A stretch of 6,402 bases of DNA, taken from Candidatus Kuenenia stuttgartensis. GTDB lineage: Bacteria; Planctomycetota; Planctomycetia; Isosphaerales; Isosphaeraceae. A program made the position numbers and the translations under genes. Under the pieces are notes generated by a model. It saw nothing but the letters and a program-made list of their open reading frames with translations. It had not been told where the DNA came from and ran no database searches. The stretch is taken from contig CAMCFM010000273.1 of the NCBI GenBank assembly GCA_945874095.1, forward strand, positions 1 through 6,402. Reading direction: 5' to 3'. This document shows positions 1 to 6,338 of this stretch, piece after piece; position 1 is the first letter of the stretch; every line of letters begins with the position of its first letter.

Positions 1-9
1 TGAATCGAA

Positions 10-14
10 GGAGG
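10..14 (+). promoter_or_regulatory. Strong Shine-Dalgarno site for the histidine kinase
   Basis: GGAGG (within AAGGAGG, 8-14) lies 10 nt before a TTG codon at 25. A TGA at 1-3 is in the same frame, and TTG 25 is the first NTG codon after it, so this site fixes the unusual start. The TGA could also be the stop of an upstream gene, which the window cannot show. Confidence 0.8.
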
Positions 15-24
15 TCGGTCTCAA

Positions 25-1845
25 TTGTCCTACCGAACCTTTAAACACCTGCTCGGCGAAACCAGCCTTGAACGCAAGTGCCGCTTCATCTTCGGTGGCG
101 GAATTCTGATTTTGGTCACCCTCAGCTTTTATTTTTATGGCCAGAAAACCGAAAGTCTGGTTCTCGGACAAAACACTCAGTCTGCCCGAATGCTGGTCAA
201 CCCGGTCGTCGTAAATCTCCACGCGCGATATTGGGTCGGCAGTGAATTCGTACCTGTCATGGACGCTCTCTCCAGCGAACTTGCACCCGCCGCCCAACGT
301 AGCATTTCCGGCTACCAGCCTAAAGTCTTCAACCCTTACTCTCCTAAAAGTGAAGTACCAAGCGACAGCTTCGAAGCCAGAGTGCTCAAGCGATTTGTCG
401 AAGCTGCCGCCACCCGCGACCGGACTCCCGACCTGGCCGCCCAGACTGGTACCATGCGATTCCCCAACGGCCAAAGCCTTTACGAAGAACGCATCCAAAA
501 CGGCAAACGCGAATACCAGTACATGCAAGCGGTCCTGTTCCAGCCCGGCTGTCTGGTCGACTGCCATCAGGGTTCCACCACCTTCAATCACATGATGCGT
601 GAGGAGAACGGTAAGTTCGTGACCGTCAAGGCGGGCGATCTGGCCGGCGTCGTTTCCATCACCCTGCCGATGGACCAGACCCAGAAAGCGATCAATCGCA
701 ACCGCGCCATTCTCATCACAGCCGCTCTGGTGACAGCCATTTTGGCCATGGTGGCAAGTTACGTCATCGTAAGATATATCGTTGTTAAGCCACTAAAGCA
801 CCTTCAGGACGTTTCCAACGCCATCGCAGCCGGAGTTCTACATATCCGAAGTCAGATTCAGACCGGCGACGAATTTGAAGAGCTTTCGCACGCCTTCAAC
901 AGGATGCTCCATAACCTGGTGGCCATGCAGCAGACCCTTCGGGAGGTCAACGGCGACCTCGACCGCAAGGTGGACGAACTGGCACAGGCCAATCTTTCGC
1001 TCCACGAACTCAACCGCGTCAAAAGCGACTTTCTGGCCACCGTCAGTCACGAACTTCGAACGCCTTTGAACTCGATCATCGGATTCTCAGAGATCTTAAG
1101 TGAAGCCCCCGAGCTAAAGGATCAGCACCGGAAGTTCGTTGGAAACATCCAAACTTCTGGCCGAATGCTACTGGCCATGATTAACGACATTCTCGATATG
1201 GCGAAAATCGAGAGCGGCCGCATGACGATCCACCTCGAAGAATTCTCGATCCAGGATTTAGCCGATGTCGTCTGCAACCAGCTCAAGCCCATGGCAGAGA
1301 AAAAGAAAATTGAATTCCAGATCGAGATCGCTCCAAACATTCCTGTGATTTATCAAGATCAGGTCAAGCTTCGCCAAGTCATTTTCAATCTCCTCTCAAA
1401 TGCACTTAAGTTCACTTATGAGCATGGTTTCGTGACCCTGAAGATTGCAATGGACAGCCAATTCTTAACCATCAGGGTGATCGACAGCGGAGTGGGGATC
1501 GCCTTGGAAGATCAGGAAATGATCTTCGAAAAGTTCCGTCAGGGCCGCCGCTCAAACCGCGAAAGCGTCCTGACCCGCGAACATGAAGGCACCGGTCTTG
1601 GCCTCTCCATCGTTCGTGAATTCTGTCGGCTCATGGGCGGTGAGGTCAGCTTGGAAAGTCGTCTGGGAGAAGGCTCTGCGTTCACAGTTCGCCTGCCGGC
1701 CAGACATCCGGAAATTGATCGAAACGACCAGCTCACCACAAGTTCTGTCACACGTGTTGACCCATCTCGAACACGTCGCCCGGAATCTCGATCTTCACTC
1801 CCAGGCCCTCGGCTGGAAAACGATCGAAGGCCGATCTCTTTCTGA
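25..1845 (+). CDS. Membrane sensor histidine kinase with DUF3365 (Tll0287-like, haem-type) periplasmic domain
   Basis: This is a 606-residue sensor kinase. Visible layout: TM1 about 20-39; periplasmic domain about 40-226 resembling DUF3365/Tll0287-like c-type haem domains, with a Cys-x3-Cys-His motif at C176/C180/H181; TM2 about 228-252; HAMP about 252-300; a short coiled-coil linker 300-335; HisKA with H-box FLATVSHELRTPLNS and phospho-acceptor H342; and HATPase_c with N-box (N455, N459), G1 DSGVGI (487-492), F-box FEKFRQ (501-506) and G2 GTGLGLSIV (522-530). All catalytic boxes look intact, so it should autophosphorylate and pass phosphate to a response regulator, which is not encoded here. 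The TTG start is supported by the SD at 10-14 and an in-frame stop at 1-3; the next Met (residue 56) would remove TM1. The tail after residue 558 is rich in Arg, Ser and Pro and may be a frameshift product. The kinase assignment is firm. Haem binding is inferred from the family, and the signal sensed is unknown. Confidence 0.93.
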   Translation: MSYRTFKHLLGETSLERKCRFIFGGGILILVTLSFYFYGQKTESLVLGQNTQSARMLVNPVVVNLHARYWVGSEFVPVMDALSSELAPAAQRSISGYQPKVFNPYSPKSEVPSDSFEARVLKRFVEAAATRDRTPDLAAQTGTMRFPNGQSLYEERIQNGKREYQYMQAVLFQPGCLVDCHQGSTTFNHMMREENGKFVTVKAGDLAGVVSITLPMDQTQKAINRNRAILITAALVTAILAMVASYVIVRYIVVKPLKHLQDVSNAIAAGVLHIRSQIQTGDEFEELSHAFNRMLHNLVAMQQTLREVNGDLDRKVDELAQANLSLHELNRVKSDFLATVSHELRTPLNSIIGFSEILSEAPELKDQHRKFVGNIQTSGRMLLAMINDILDMAKIESGRMTIHLEEFSIQDLADVVCNQLKPMAEKKKIEFQIEIAPNIPVIYQDQVKLRQVIFNLLSNALKFTYEHGFVTLKIAMDSQFLTIRVIDSGVGIALEDQEMIFEKFRQGRRSNRESVLTREHEGTGLGLSIVREFCRLMGGEVSLESRLGEGSAFTVRLPARHPEIDRNDQLTTSSVTRVDPSRTRRPESRSSLPGPRLENDRRPISF

Positions 1846-1882
1846 AATTTATCTCCACCCGCTTCGGCCAAAATCCACCTGA
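1700..1882 (+). other. Alternative-frame C-terminal coding segment of the kinase (possible frameshift)
   Basis: In the +1 frame relative to the kinase, 60 sense codons run from PDIRKLIETT to LHPLRPKST and end at TGA 1880-1882. By hand count, 35 of 60 third positions are G or C (58%), matching the last 40 kinase codons just upstream (23 of 40, 58%). The annotated frame from 1699 to its stop has 20 of 48 (42%). The alternative peptide is Leu-rich (10 Leu) and helix-like. The annotated tail has 10 Arg, 7 Ser and 6 Pro in 48 residues. No sensible start codon for a separate gene lies nearby: the ATG at 1583 in this frame sits inside the conserved ATPase domain. The likeliest reading is a one-base deletion or sequencing error near 1690-1700; programmed +1 frameshifting is less likely. 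A chance shadow frame cannot be excluded. Confidence 0.4.
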
Positions 1883-1915
1883 ACCTAATCCCATCAACAG
1901 ATCAAGACTGAACCT

Positions 1916-3544
1916 GTGTGCAAACGGACGACATTCACAGCCTGCCTGGCCTTGACTCTGATCATCCTGGCCGCATTCCTAATCCGTTGGCCAATGATAG
2001 TTTATGCCTATAAGCACCTGGACAGCGACCTTGCAGTCGATGGCCTTACCCTTCGCGATTTTGTCCAAAATGGCAACTGGCGATGGCACTATCCCGGCAC
2101 GCCCCACATCGGCACCCTGCCCGTCCTCATCTCCCTTCCAGCAGTCGCCCTCTGGGGCGAAGGTCCAGCGTCCCTCGTCTTCGCCGGAATCGCGGCAAAC
2201 GTCCTCCTGATCCTTGCCATATACCTCTTAGTTAACAGGGCTTATGGTACAGTCCCAGCAATCCTTGCCAGTCTTGTCCTAGCCGCTGGAGGCTTGGGCC
2301 AAGTCTGGCTCAGCGCCAGAGTCACAGGTGGCCACCTGCTCTCCGCCGCCTGGCTCGCCTGGGCGTGGCTGTTCTGGACGCATCTCATTGAAAAAGAATC
2401 GCTTAAGTCGTGGGCCGGGCTTGGTTTGTTTTGCGCCATCGGGATCTGGGTCGACTCCATTTTCCTCCTCGGAATCGCAGGCCTTGGCCTATCAAGCCTG
2501 ATCATTTCATGGCAGTTCCGATCCACCATTCCCATCAAACGTCGCTCCATTCAAGCCCTTGTGTTTACAGCCTTTCTGCCGATCGGCCCGTTGATCTCCA
2601 AACTCGGCGATGGCGTAAACGTCTACGGATCCCAATTCGAAATCACAACCGATCCATCCGCCCTGAAAGAACATGCCAGAATTCTTTTAGTAGATTGCCT
2701 ACCTAGACTTATCATCGGACGGACCCTAAAAACCGGCTCACCTGAAATCGCAATGACACACCTCAAACCAGCCGATTATTTATCCTCAAATTACGCCTTA
2801 GCCATGGTTTTAACGATGGTGGCTGTACTGTTTCTTATGACATGGCTGAAGCTGATTTCACCACTTACAAGCAAAAGGTCATCCAAAACGTCATCCGATT
2901 CAGCGCCGGATTGGGTCAACGCTCTCTGGTATGGGCTCACATTCACTGCCCTCCTGACCCTGTCTGCATTTGAACTCAACAAGAATATTTTCAACGCTGA
3001 CAATTACCGCTATCTTGTACCGTTAATTCCCTTACTGGGAATGACCTATGGACTTTTATCATCCGCCGGTCCTATGTTCAGACAACGACGTTTTCTTTTG
3101 ATCCTGCTTACTCTAATACTGGCGATAGATGTCCATTTCTGGCAACAGGTAAACGGATTTTATCCGAGCTTGCAAACCAACACGGACAAGAAGCTCGAAA
3201 CTTATACTAATAAAGATGTTGTATCACTCTTAACCGATCCCCAGCCTGGCCCTTTACCAGCCATCACAGACACTTTTGAAGCCGACTATTGGGAGACTTA
3301 TCGAGCCCTTTATCTCGCCCAGAGACCAATCTCCATGGGCAAACCGTTCGGCTTCTTCCCCAACCGATTTCCAAACGAATCTCCTCCAAATCCAAGATTC
3401 GTACTGATCACCAACTCCCCAGCATCGCTCCAGATGCTCCCTTTGATCAGGGCAGAAGGGGCTAAGCTCTTCTCCGATAAGCGAATTATGGTTTATGATC
3501 GGTCCATCAGAGAATCCCCTACACCACCTCCCATCTCAAATTGA
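1916..3544 (+). CDS. Polytopic membrane protein, GT-C (PMT/GT39-type) glycosyltransferase-like
   Basis: This 542-residue protein has about 10-11 hydrophobic segments (around 9-31, 62-81, 84-106, 111-127, 137-155, 164-198 as a pair, 212-228, 293-315, 333-352, 366-383 and 390-408), followed by a soluble C-terminal part of about 130 residues. The first loop after TM1 holds an acidic cluster, LDSDLAVDG (D36, D38, D42), in the place where GT-C enzymes carry their catalytic or metal-binding acid. NYRYLVPLIP (363-372) resembles the RYLxP segment common in PMT-like proteins. By family it would move a sugar from a polyprenyl-phosphate donor to an acceptor on the outer membrane face; donor and acceptor are unknown. 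GTG 1916 is the first NTG after an in-frame TAA at 1886-1888. It has no SD, and the next Met (residue 27) would cut into TM1, so the start is plausible but not proven. The gene lies 70 nt after the kinase stop, or 33 nt after the alternative-frame stop, and 24 nt before the YfhO-like gene, which suggests co-transcription with the latter. Confidence 0.8.
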   Translation: MCKRTTFTACLALTLIILAAFLIRWPMIVYAYKHLDSDLAVDGLTLRDFVQNGNWRWHYPGTPHIGTLPVLISLPAVALWGEGPASLVFAGIAANVLLILAIYLLVNRAYGTVPAILASLVLAAGGLGQVWLSARVTGGHLLSAAWLAWAWLFWTHLIEKESLKSWAGLGLFCAIGIWVDSIFLLGIAGLGLSSLIISWQFRSTIPIKRRSIQALVFTAFLPIGPLISKLGDGVNVYGSQFEITTDPSALKEHARILLVDCLPRLIIGRTLKTGSPEIAMTHLKPADYLSSNYALAMVLTMVAVLFLMTWLKLISPLTSKRSSKTSSDSAPDWVNALWYGLTFTALLTLSAFELNKNIFNADNYRYLVPLIPLLGMTYGLLSSAGPMFRQRRFLLILLTLILAIDVHFWQQVNGFYPSLQTNTDKKLETYTNKDVVSLLTDPQPGPLPAITDTFEADYWETYRALYLAQRPISMGKPFGFFPNRFPNESPPNPRFVLITNSPASLQMLPLIRAEGAKLFSDKRIMVYDRSIRESPTPPPISN

Positions 3545-3568
3545 TTCCACCAGATTCATCACCACCAC

Positions 3569-6112
3569 ATGACCGACACAACCTCAGAACTGAAATCAAC
3601 GAACGCCCCCCAACAGTCATTGCGAATCTGGGATATCGCTGCCGTAGGACTCTTCCTGACCGCTTTATCAACCTATTTCTGGCCCTTGATCATCGGCAAA
3701 GCCGCACTCTTTTATTTCGACGTCACCGAGCTCAATTATGCGTACAGGCATGCCTTTGCAGAAAATCTGAAGGCTGGCCGAATCGCCTTCTGGTGCCACA
3801 ATCTCTACAACGGTTTCCCGCTCTACAGTGAAAGTCAGACCGGTTACTGGCACCCCCTCAAATTCCTCCTCTATCCATTCTTAAGCACCTGGTATGCTTT
3901 AAGTTGCGACATGATTCTGTCGCTAGCCATTGCTGGACTCGGTACCTACACATGGCTGCGTCGCCACGCCCATCCCGCTGGTGCCCTCACAGGTGCCCTG
4001 ATCGTCACATTCGGCGGATTCACCTGGGCCCACTTCGTCCACACCAGCATGGTAAATGCATTAGCCAGCGTACCTTGGATCATCTGGGGGCTGGAACGTT
4101 CCTGGCGAACCGGCCGCCTCGGAGGCTCCGCAGTCGCTGCCATGGCTCTTGCTTGCCAAGTCTTTGCAGGCCATTTGCAAGACGCCGTTTTTTCCGTCCA
4201 GCTCATCGCTCTACTGACAGCCTATCAAGTCATTGTGCACAGAGACTTTAAGACTCGCAGATGGGTCATCATCTGTGGCTCCATGGCAATCCTGGCTGGA
4301 GTTCTGATCGCAGCAGTTCAATGGATCCCTTCCTATGAACTCCTCAAACGAACCCCTCGCACAGAAGGCCTGAGATGGCTCGACCAAACATTCGGATCCT
4401 GGCACCCACAGCTCCTTCCAACCCTATTCGTGCGAGAAGCTTACGGCACACGTTCACGCGATACGGACTGGATGGACGGCTTTTATCCCTATCACGAAAT
4501 GAACGCCTATGTCGGTGCCACCGCCATGCTTCTCGCCCTTCTGGGGGCCCGCCAGTGGAGGCGTCCATGGGTTGGCATGTGGGTCTTCATCGGCTTCGTC
4601 TCAGCCGTCTTCATGCTCGGCAGATTCACAATTGTGATGGATTTCTGGCATCACATTCCGATCCTTGGAAGTTCGCGAATCCCCGTCCGATACCACCTCT
4701 GGGCCACCATGGCCGCAGCAGCACTTGCGTCTCAAGGCATTTCATCGTTACTCACGTCAGAGGATAAGGTTAGATCCCGCAAACAAGTCTCGATCATCAG
4801 CCTGACAGCCCTCTTGGGAGCCACTCTTTTCGCCTGGACCATGCTCACCTGGTGGACCGATGCCAGTCGCTGGAAAACAACCTATCACGCAGAACGTAAT
4901 CAATGGCTCACATTAGAGTTAGCCGTTTCAGCAACTCGTTCTGCCAGCTTGTTCCTGATAAGTCTGGCTTTGATTCGAGCCTTGAACCGGTCTCGTTCCA
5001 TTCAAGTCAAAAACGCTCTGGCCATGGCTCTAGCTATTGTAGTCGGTGTCGACCTCATCGCCTCTCACTGGCAGGACACACCAACGGTCGCCCCCACTTT
5101 CTGGACTAAACCACCTGCTGCAGTTGGAGTTATAAAGAAAGATCCAAATGCTTCCCGCATGATGGGTATCCCGAAGTTTTCGGCTGGCGAGCCCGGCTAT
5201 GCTTCAAAACCAATTGATTTCTACGCGCCCCGCGATGCCCTTGGATGGAGCCTCCCACTCGCTTACGGCCTTGAATCCAACATTGGCGAAACCCCATTCC
5301 GCCCAGCCCGCCTCATCCGCCTAACAGATCTGGCTGGTGGTGGCCCGTGGCGATTCTCAATCGAAGGCGTGACGCATCTCGTGTCAGGTCAGAAGATTCC
5401 GATAAATATTGCCCCGATTTTAGCCGACAGCGCATTCGTCTACCGACTCCCCGAACCCGAACCACGATTCCACTGGGCACCTTCAGTCAAAATCGTTTCA
5501 AACGACCAATCGGCAGAATTGGCTCTGAAAGAATTGGGCGAGAAAAACACAAAATCCGTTCTGGTTGTAGAGTCGTCCACAAGTACAGATTCAGACCCTG
5601 CAACGAACAAGCCATTCTCTACACAAGGCATTACGAACACAGCTCTTGAAGACGACTCGATCAAGCTCGATCTGGTGACTCAAGAGGCTTCATGGCTTCG
5701 CATTGGAGTCTCGTTCGACCCAGGCTGGAGGGCCACTCTGGATGGCAAACCTATCGAAATTCATCCCGCTCAGCTCGCGTTCATGGCCGTGAGAATTCCG
5801 GAAGGTCAGCACAAACTGAAGCTGAACTATCGCCCCGCCTATTTACGGCTCGGATTAGCTGTGACATTCACAGGCTTGATGTTCGTGATAGCCAGTCTGA
5901 TTCTGGTTCGATCCACTCCTTTTGACAATAGCAGAGAAGTATTTACTCCTGAATGGCTTGCGCCGAGGACTTTGGCCGTTTCGCTGATCGTTTTATTGGC
6001 GGTTTCGGCGGTGGCATATAAGCCAGGAATGGGCATGGGATTTTCATCGAGGTGGGACAACTCCTGGCATCAATTCACTTGGGGAGCCGGCCTTGAGGCG
6101 ATGCGCAAATGA
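3569..6112 (+). CDS. YfhO-family large membrane protein (GT-C-like)
   Basis: This 847-residue protein has about 14 hydrophobic segments. The N-terminal part follows the YfhO pattern: TM1 about 21-43; an acidic first loop FYFDVTELNYAYRH (D51, E54); the FWCHNLYNGFPLYSESQTG segment (74-92), which parallels the family's PLWNPY..G.P region; AGHLQ at 200-204; and SSRIPVRYHLW (368-378) ahead of another TM. Residues about 500-757 form an extracytoplasmic region ending in a beta-type module with DPGWRATLDGKPI (717-729) and RIPEGQHKLKLNYRP (742-756), very typical of the YfhO C-terminus. TM about 759-780 follows, then an extra TM about 798-816 and a short tail. In Bacillus, YfhO works with a CsbB-type enzyme in glycosylating lipoteichoic acid. 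Here teichoic acids are not expected, so the substrate is unknown. ATG 3569 is the only good start; no SD is visible in the 24-nt gap after the upstream stop. Reinitiation or translational coupling is possible. The family call is confident and the reaction is inferred. Confidence 0.87.
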   Translation: MTDTTSELKSTNAPQQSLRIWDIAAVGLFLTALSTYFWPLIIGKAALFYFDVTELNYAYRHAFAENLKAGRIAFWCHNLYNGFPLYSESQTGYWHPLKFLLYPFLSTWYALSCDMILSLAIAGLGTYTWLRRHAHPAGALTGALIVTFGGFTWAHFVHTSMVNALASVPWIIWGLERSWRTGRLGGSAVAAMALACQVFAGHLQDAVFSVQLIALLTAYQVIVHRDFKTRRWVIICGSMAILAGVLIAAVQWIPSYELLKRTPRTEGLRWLDQTFGSWHPQLLPTLFVREAYGTRSRDTDWMDGFYPYHEMNAYVGATAMLLALLGARQWRRPWVGMWVFIGFVSAVFMLGRFTIVMDFWHHIPILGSSRIPVRYHLWATMAAAALASQGISSLLTSEDKVRSRKQVSIISLTALLGATLFAWTMLTWWTDASRWKTTYHAERNQWLTLELAVSATRSASLFLISLALIRALNRSRSIQVKNALAMALAIVVGVDLIASHWQDTPTVAPTFWTKPPAAVGVIKKDPNASRMMGIPKFSAGEPGYASKPIDFYAPRDALGWSLPLAYGLESNIGETPFRPARLIRLTDLAGGGPWRFSIEGVTHLVSGQKIPINIAPILADSAFVYRLPEPEPRFHWAPSVKIVSNDQSAELALKELGEKNTKSVLVVESSTSTDSDPATNKPFSTQGITNTALEDDSIKLDLVTQEASWLRIGVSFDPGWRATLDGKPIEIHPAQLAFMAVRIPEGQHKLKLNYRPAYLRLGLAVTFTGLMFVIASLILVRSTPFDNSREVFTPEWLAPRTLAVSLIVLLAVSAVAYKPGMGMGFSSRWDNSWHQFTWGAGLEAMRK

Positions 6113-6127
6113 GTCGGATCGGGAAGA

Positions 6128-6199
6128 ATGCGGCAAAAACTTTTGAGGCCGAAACGGCCAGAAAACCGAGGGTTTTGCCGCAAAACCTTGTCGTTCTAG
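6128..6199 (+). CDS. Possible very short basic leader ORF (23 codons)
   Basis: ATG 6128 opens a 23-codon frame, MRQKLLRPKR through CRKTLSF, ending at TAG 6197-6199. It is highly basic (six Arg, three Lys). A weak purine-rich stretch (GGGAAGA, 6121-6127) lies directly before the ATG, too close for a good SD. The frame lies entirely over the stem-loop region 6130-6187, so its codons may be a by-product of the hairpin. No homologue is recognised. Confidence 0.12.
   Translation: MRQKLLRPKRPENRGFCRKTLSF
6130..6181 (+). terminator. Long stem-loop after the yfhO-like gene; possible transcript end without a U-tract
   Basis: GCGGCAAAA-A-C (6130-6140) pairs with GTTTTGCCGC (6172-6181), giving 10 pairs with one bulged A. 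A perfect inner hairpin GGCCG-AAA-CGGCC (6147-6159) sits inside. The structure starts 17 nt after the yfhO-like stop, where a terminator is expected. The stem is followed by AAAACCTTG and no T-run, so it is not a standard intrinsic terminator. It may instead stabilise the mRNA 3' end or act as an rpsO leader structure. Confidence 0.4.
6171..6187 (+). repeat. Small inverted repeat overlapping the long stem
   Basis: GGTTTTG (6171-6177) and CAAAACC (6181-6187) are perfect 7-bp inverted repeats around a 3-nt loop. The same GGTTTT can also pair with AAAACC at 6162-6167 across a 3-nt GAG loop, or with the left arm of the long stem, so only one of the three helices can form at a time. Confidence 0.5.
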
Positions 6200-6209
6200 G
6201 AAAAAAAAG

Positions 6210-6250
6210 AAATATGTGAGCAAGAATCTGGACAATACTCTTGCATATTT
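6210..6250 (+). repeat. Interrupted 12-bp inverted repeat in the rpsO upstream region
   Basis: AAATATG (6210-6216) plus CAAGA (6221-6225) pairs with TCTTG-CATATTT (6239-6250), leaving a 4-nt TGAG bulge on the left arm and a 13-nt loop. It could be an RNA leader hairpin or a protein-binding site near the rpsO promoter. The sequence does not decide between them. Confidence 0.4.
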
Positions 6251-6286
6251 CGCGTGTAGAGTTAAAGTATTACCGTCACGAATGGA

Positions 6287-6292
6287 TATAAA
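6287..6292 (+). promoter_or_regulatory. Candidate -10 element for rpsO
   Basis: TATAAA matches the sigma-70 -10 consensus at five of six positions and lies 46 nt before the rpsO start codon. The best upstream partner is TTAAAG (6262-6267, 19-nt spacing, three of six matches), so there is no convincing -35 box. Transcription from here would leave a leader of roughly 35-40 nt containing the 6304-6323 hairpin. Confidence 0.2.
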
Positions 6293-6303
6293 AACAGGGT
6301 TCC

Positions 6304-6323
6304 GTGGCGCCGTTGACAGCCAC
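6304..6323 (+). promoter_or_regulatory. Hairpin just upstream of the rpsO ribosome binding site
   Basis: GTGGC (6304-6308) and GCCAC (6319-6323) form a perfect 5-bp stem with a 10-nt loop, ending 5 nt before the SD. S15 is known to bind structured leaders of its own mRNA in several bacteria, so this is a candidate operator. The helix is short and no known S15-leader class is recognised in it. Confidence 0.25.
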
Positions 6324-6328
6324 AAATC

Positions 6329-6332
6329 AGGA
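6329..6332 (+). promoter_or_regulatory. Shine-Dalgarno site of rpsO
   Basis: AGGA lies 6 nt before ATG 6339. It favours this start over the in-frame ATG at 6282, which has no SD. Confidence 0.7.
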
Positions 6333-6338
6333 TTCGAT

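Noticed and set aside
242..595. 117-codon open frame inside the kinase sensor domain
   Set aside because: It has a Pro/Ser/Thr-rich off-frame translation, while the kinase frame has the coherent domain order and higher third-position G+C.
1822..1836. GATCG/CGATC inverted repeat near the kinase stop
   Set aside because: It is only 5 bp with a 5-nt loop and no T-run follows, so it is not a credible terminator.
1539..1871. 110-codon open frame on the minus strand
   Set aside because: It is antisense to the conserved kinase ATPase domain, rich in Arg and Ser, and has no recognisable domain. It is a shadow of the kinase codons.
3541..3831. 96-codon open frame starting at TTG 3541
   Set aside because: It overlaps the YfhO-like start in another frame and lacks membrane character or motifs. 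The 3569 frame carries the family pattern.
4375..4767. 130-codon open frame on the plus strand inside the YfhO-like gene
   Set aside because: It has a His/Arg/Pro-rich composition typical of an off-frame reading, and it is wholly inside a gene with clear family motifs.
6241..6268. TTGCAT-16 nt-TAAAGT as a promoter
   Set aside because: Both boxes match the consensus poorly (three of six in the -35), so it is no better than chance in A/T-rich intergenic DNA.
6313..6318. Perfect TTGACA -35-like hexamer
   Set aside because: With 17-nt spacing its -10 would be GATATG, overlapping the rpsO start codon and matching only three of six positions. It cannot drive rpsO and lies inside the hairpin 6304-6323.
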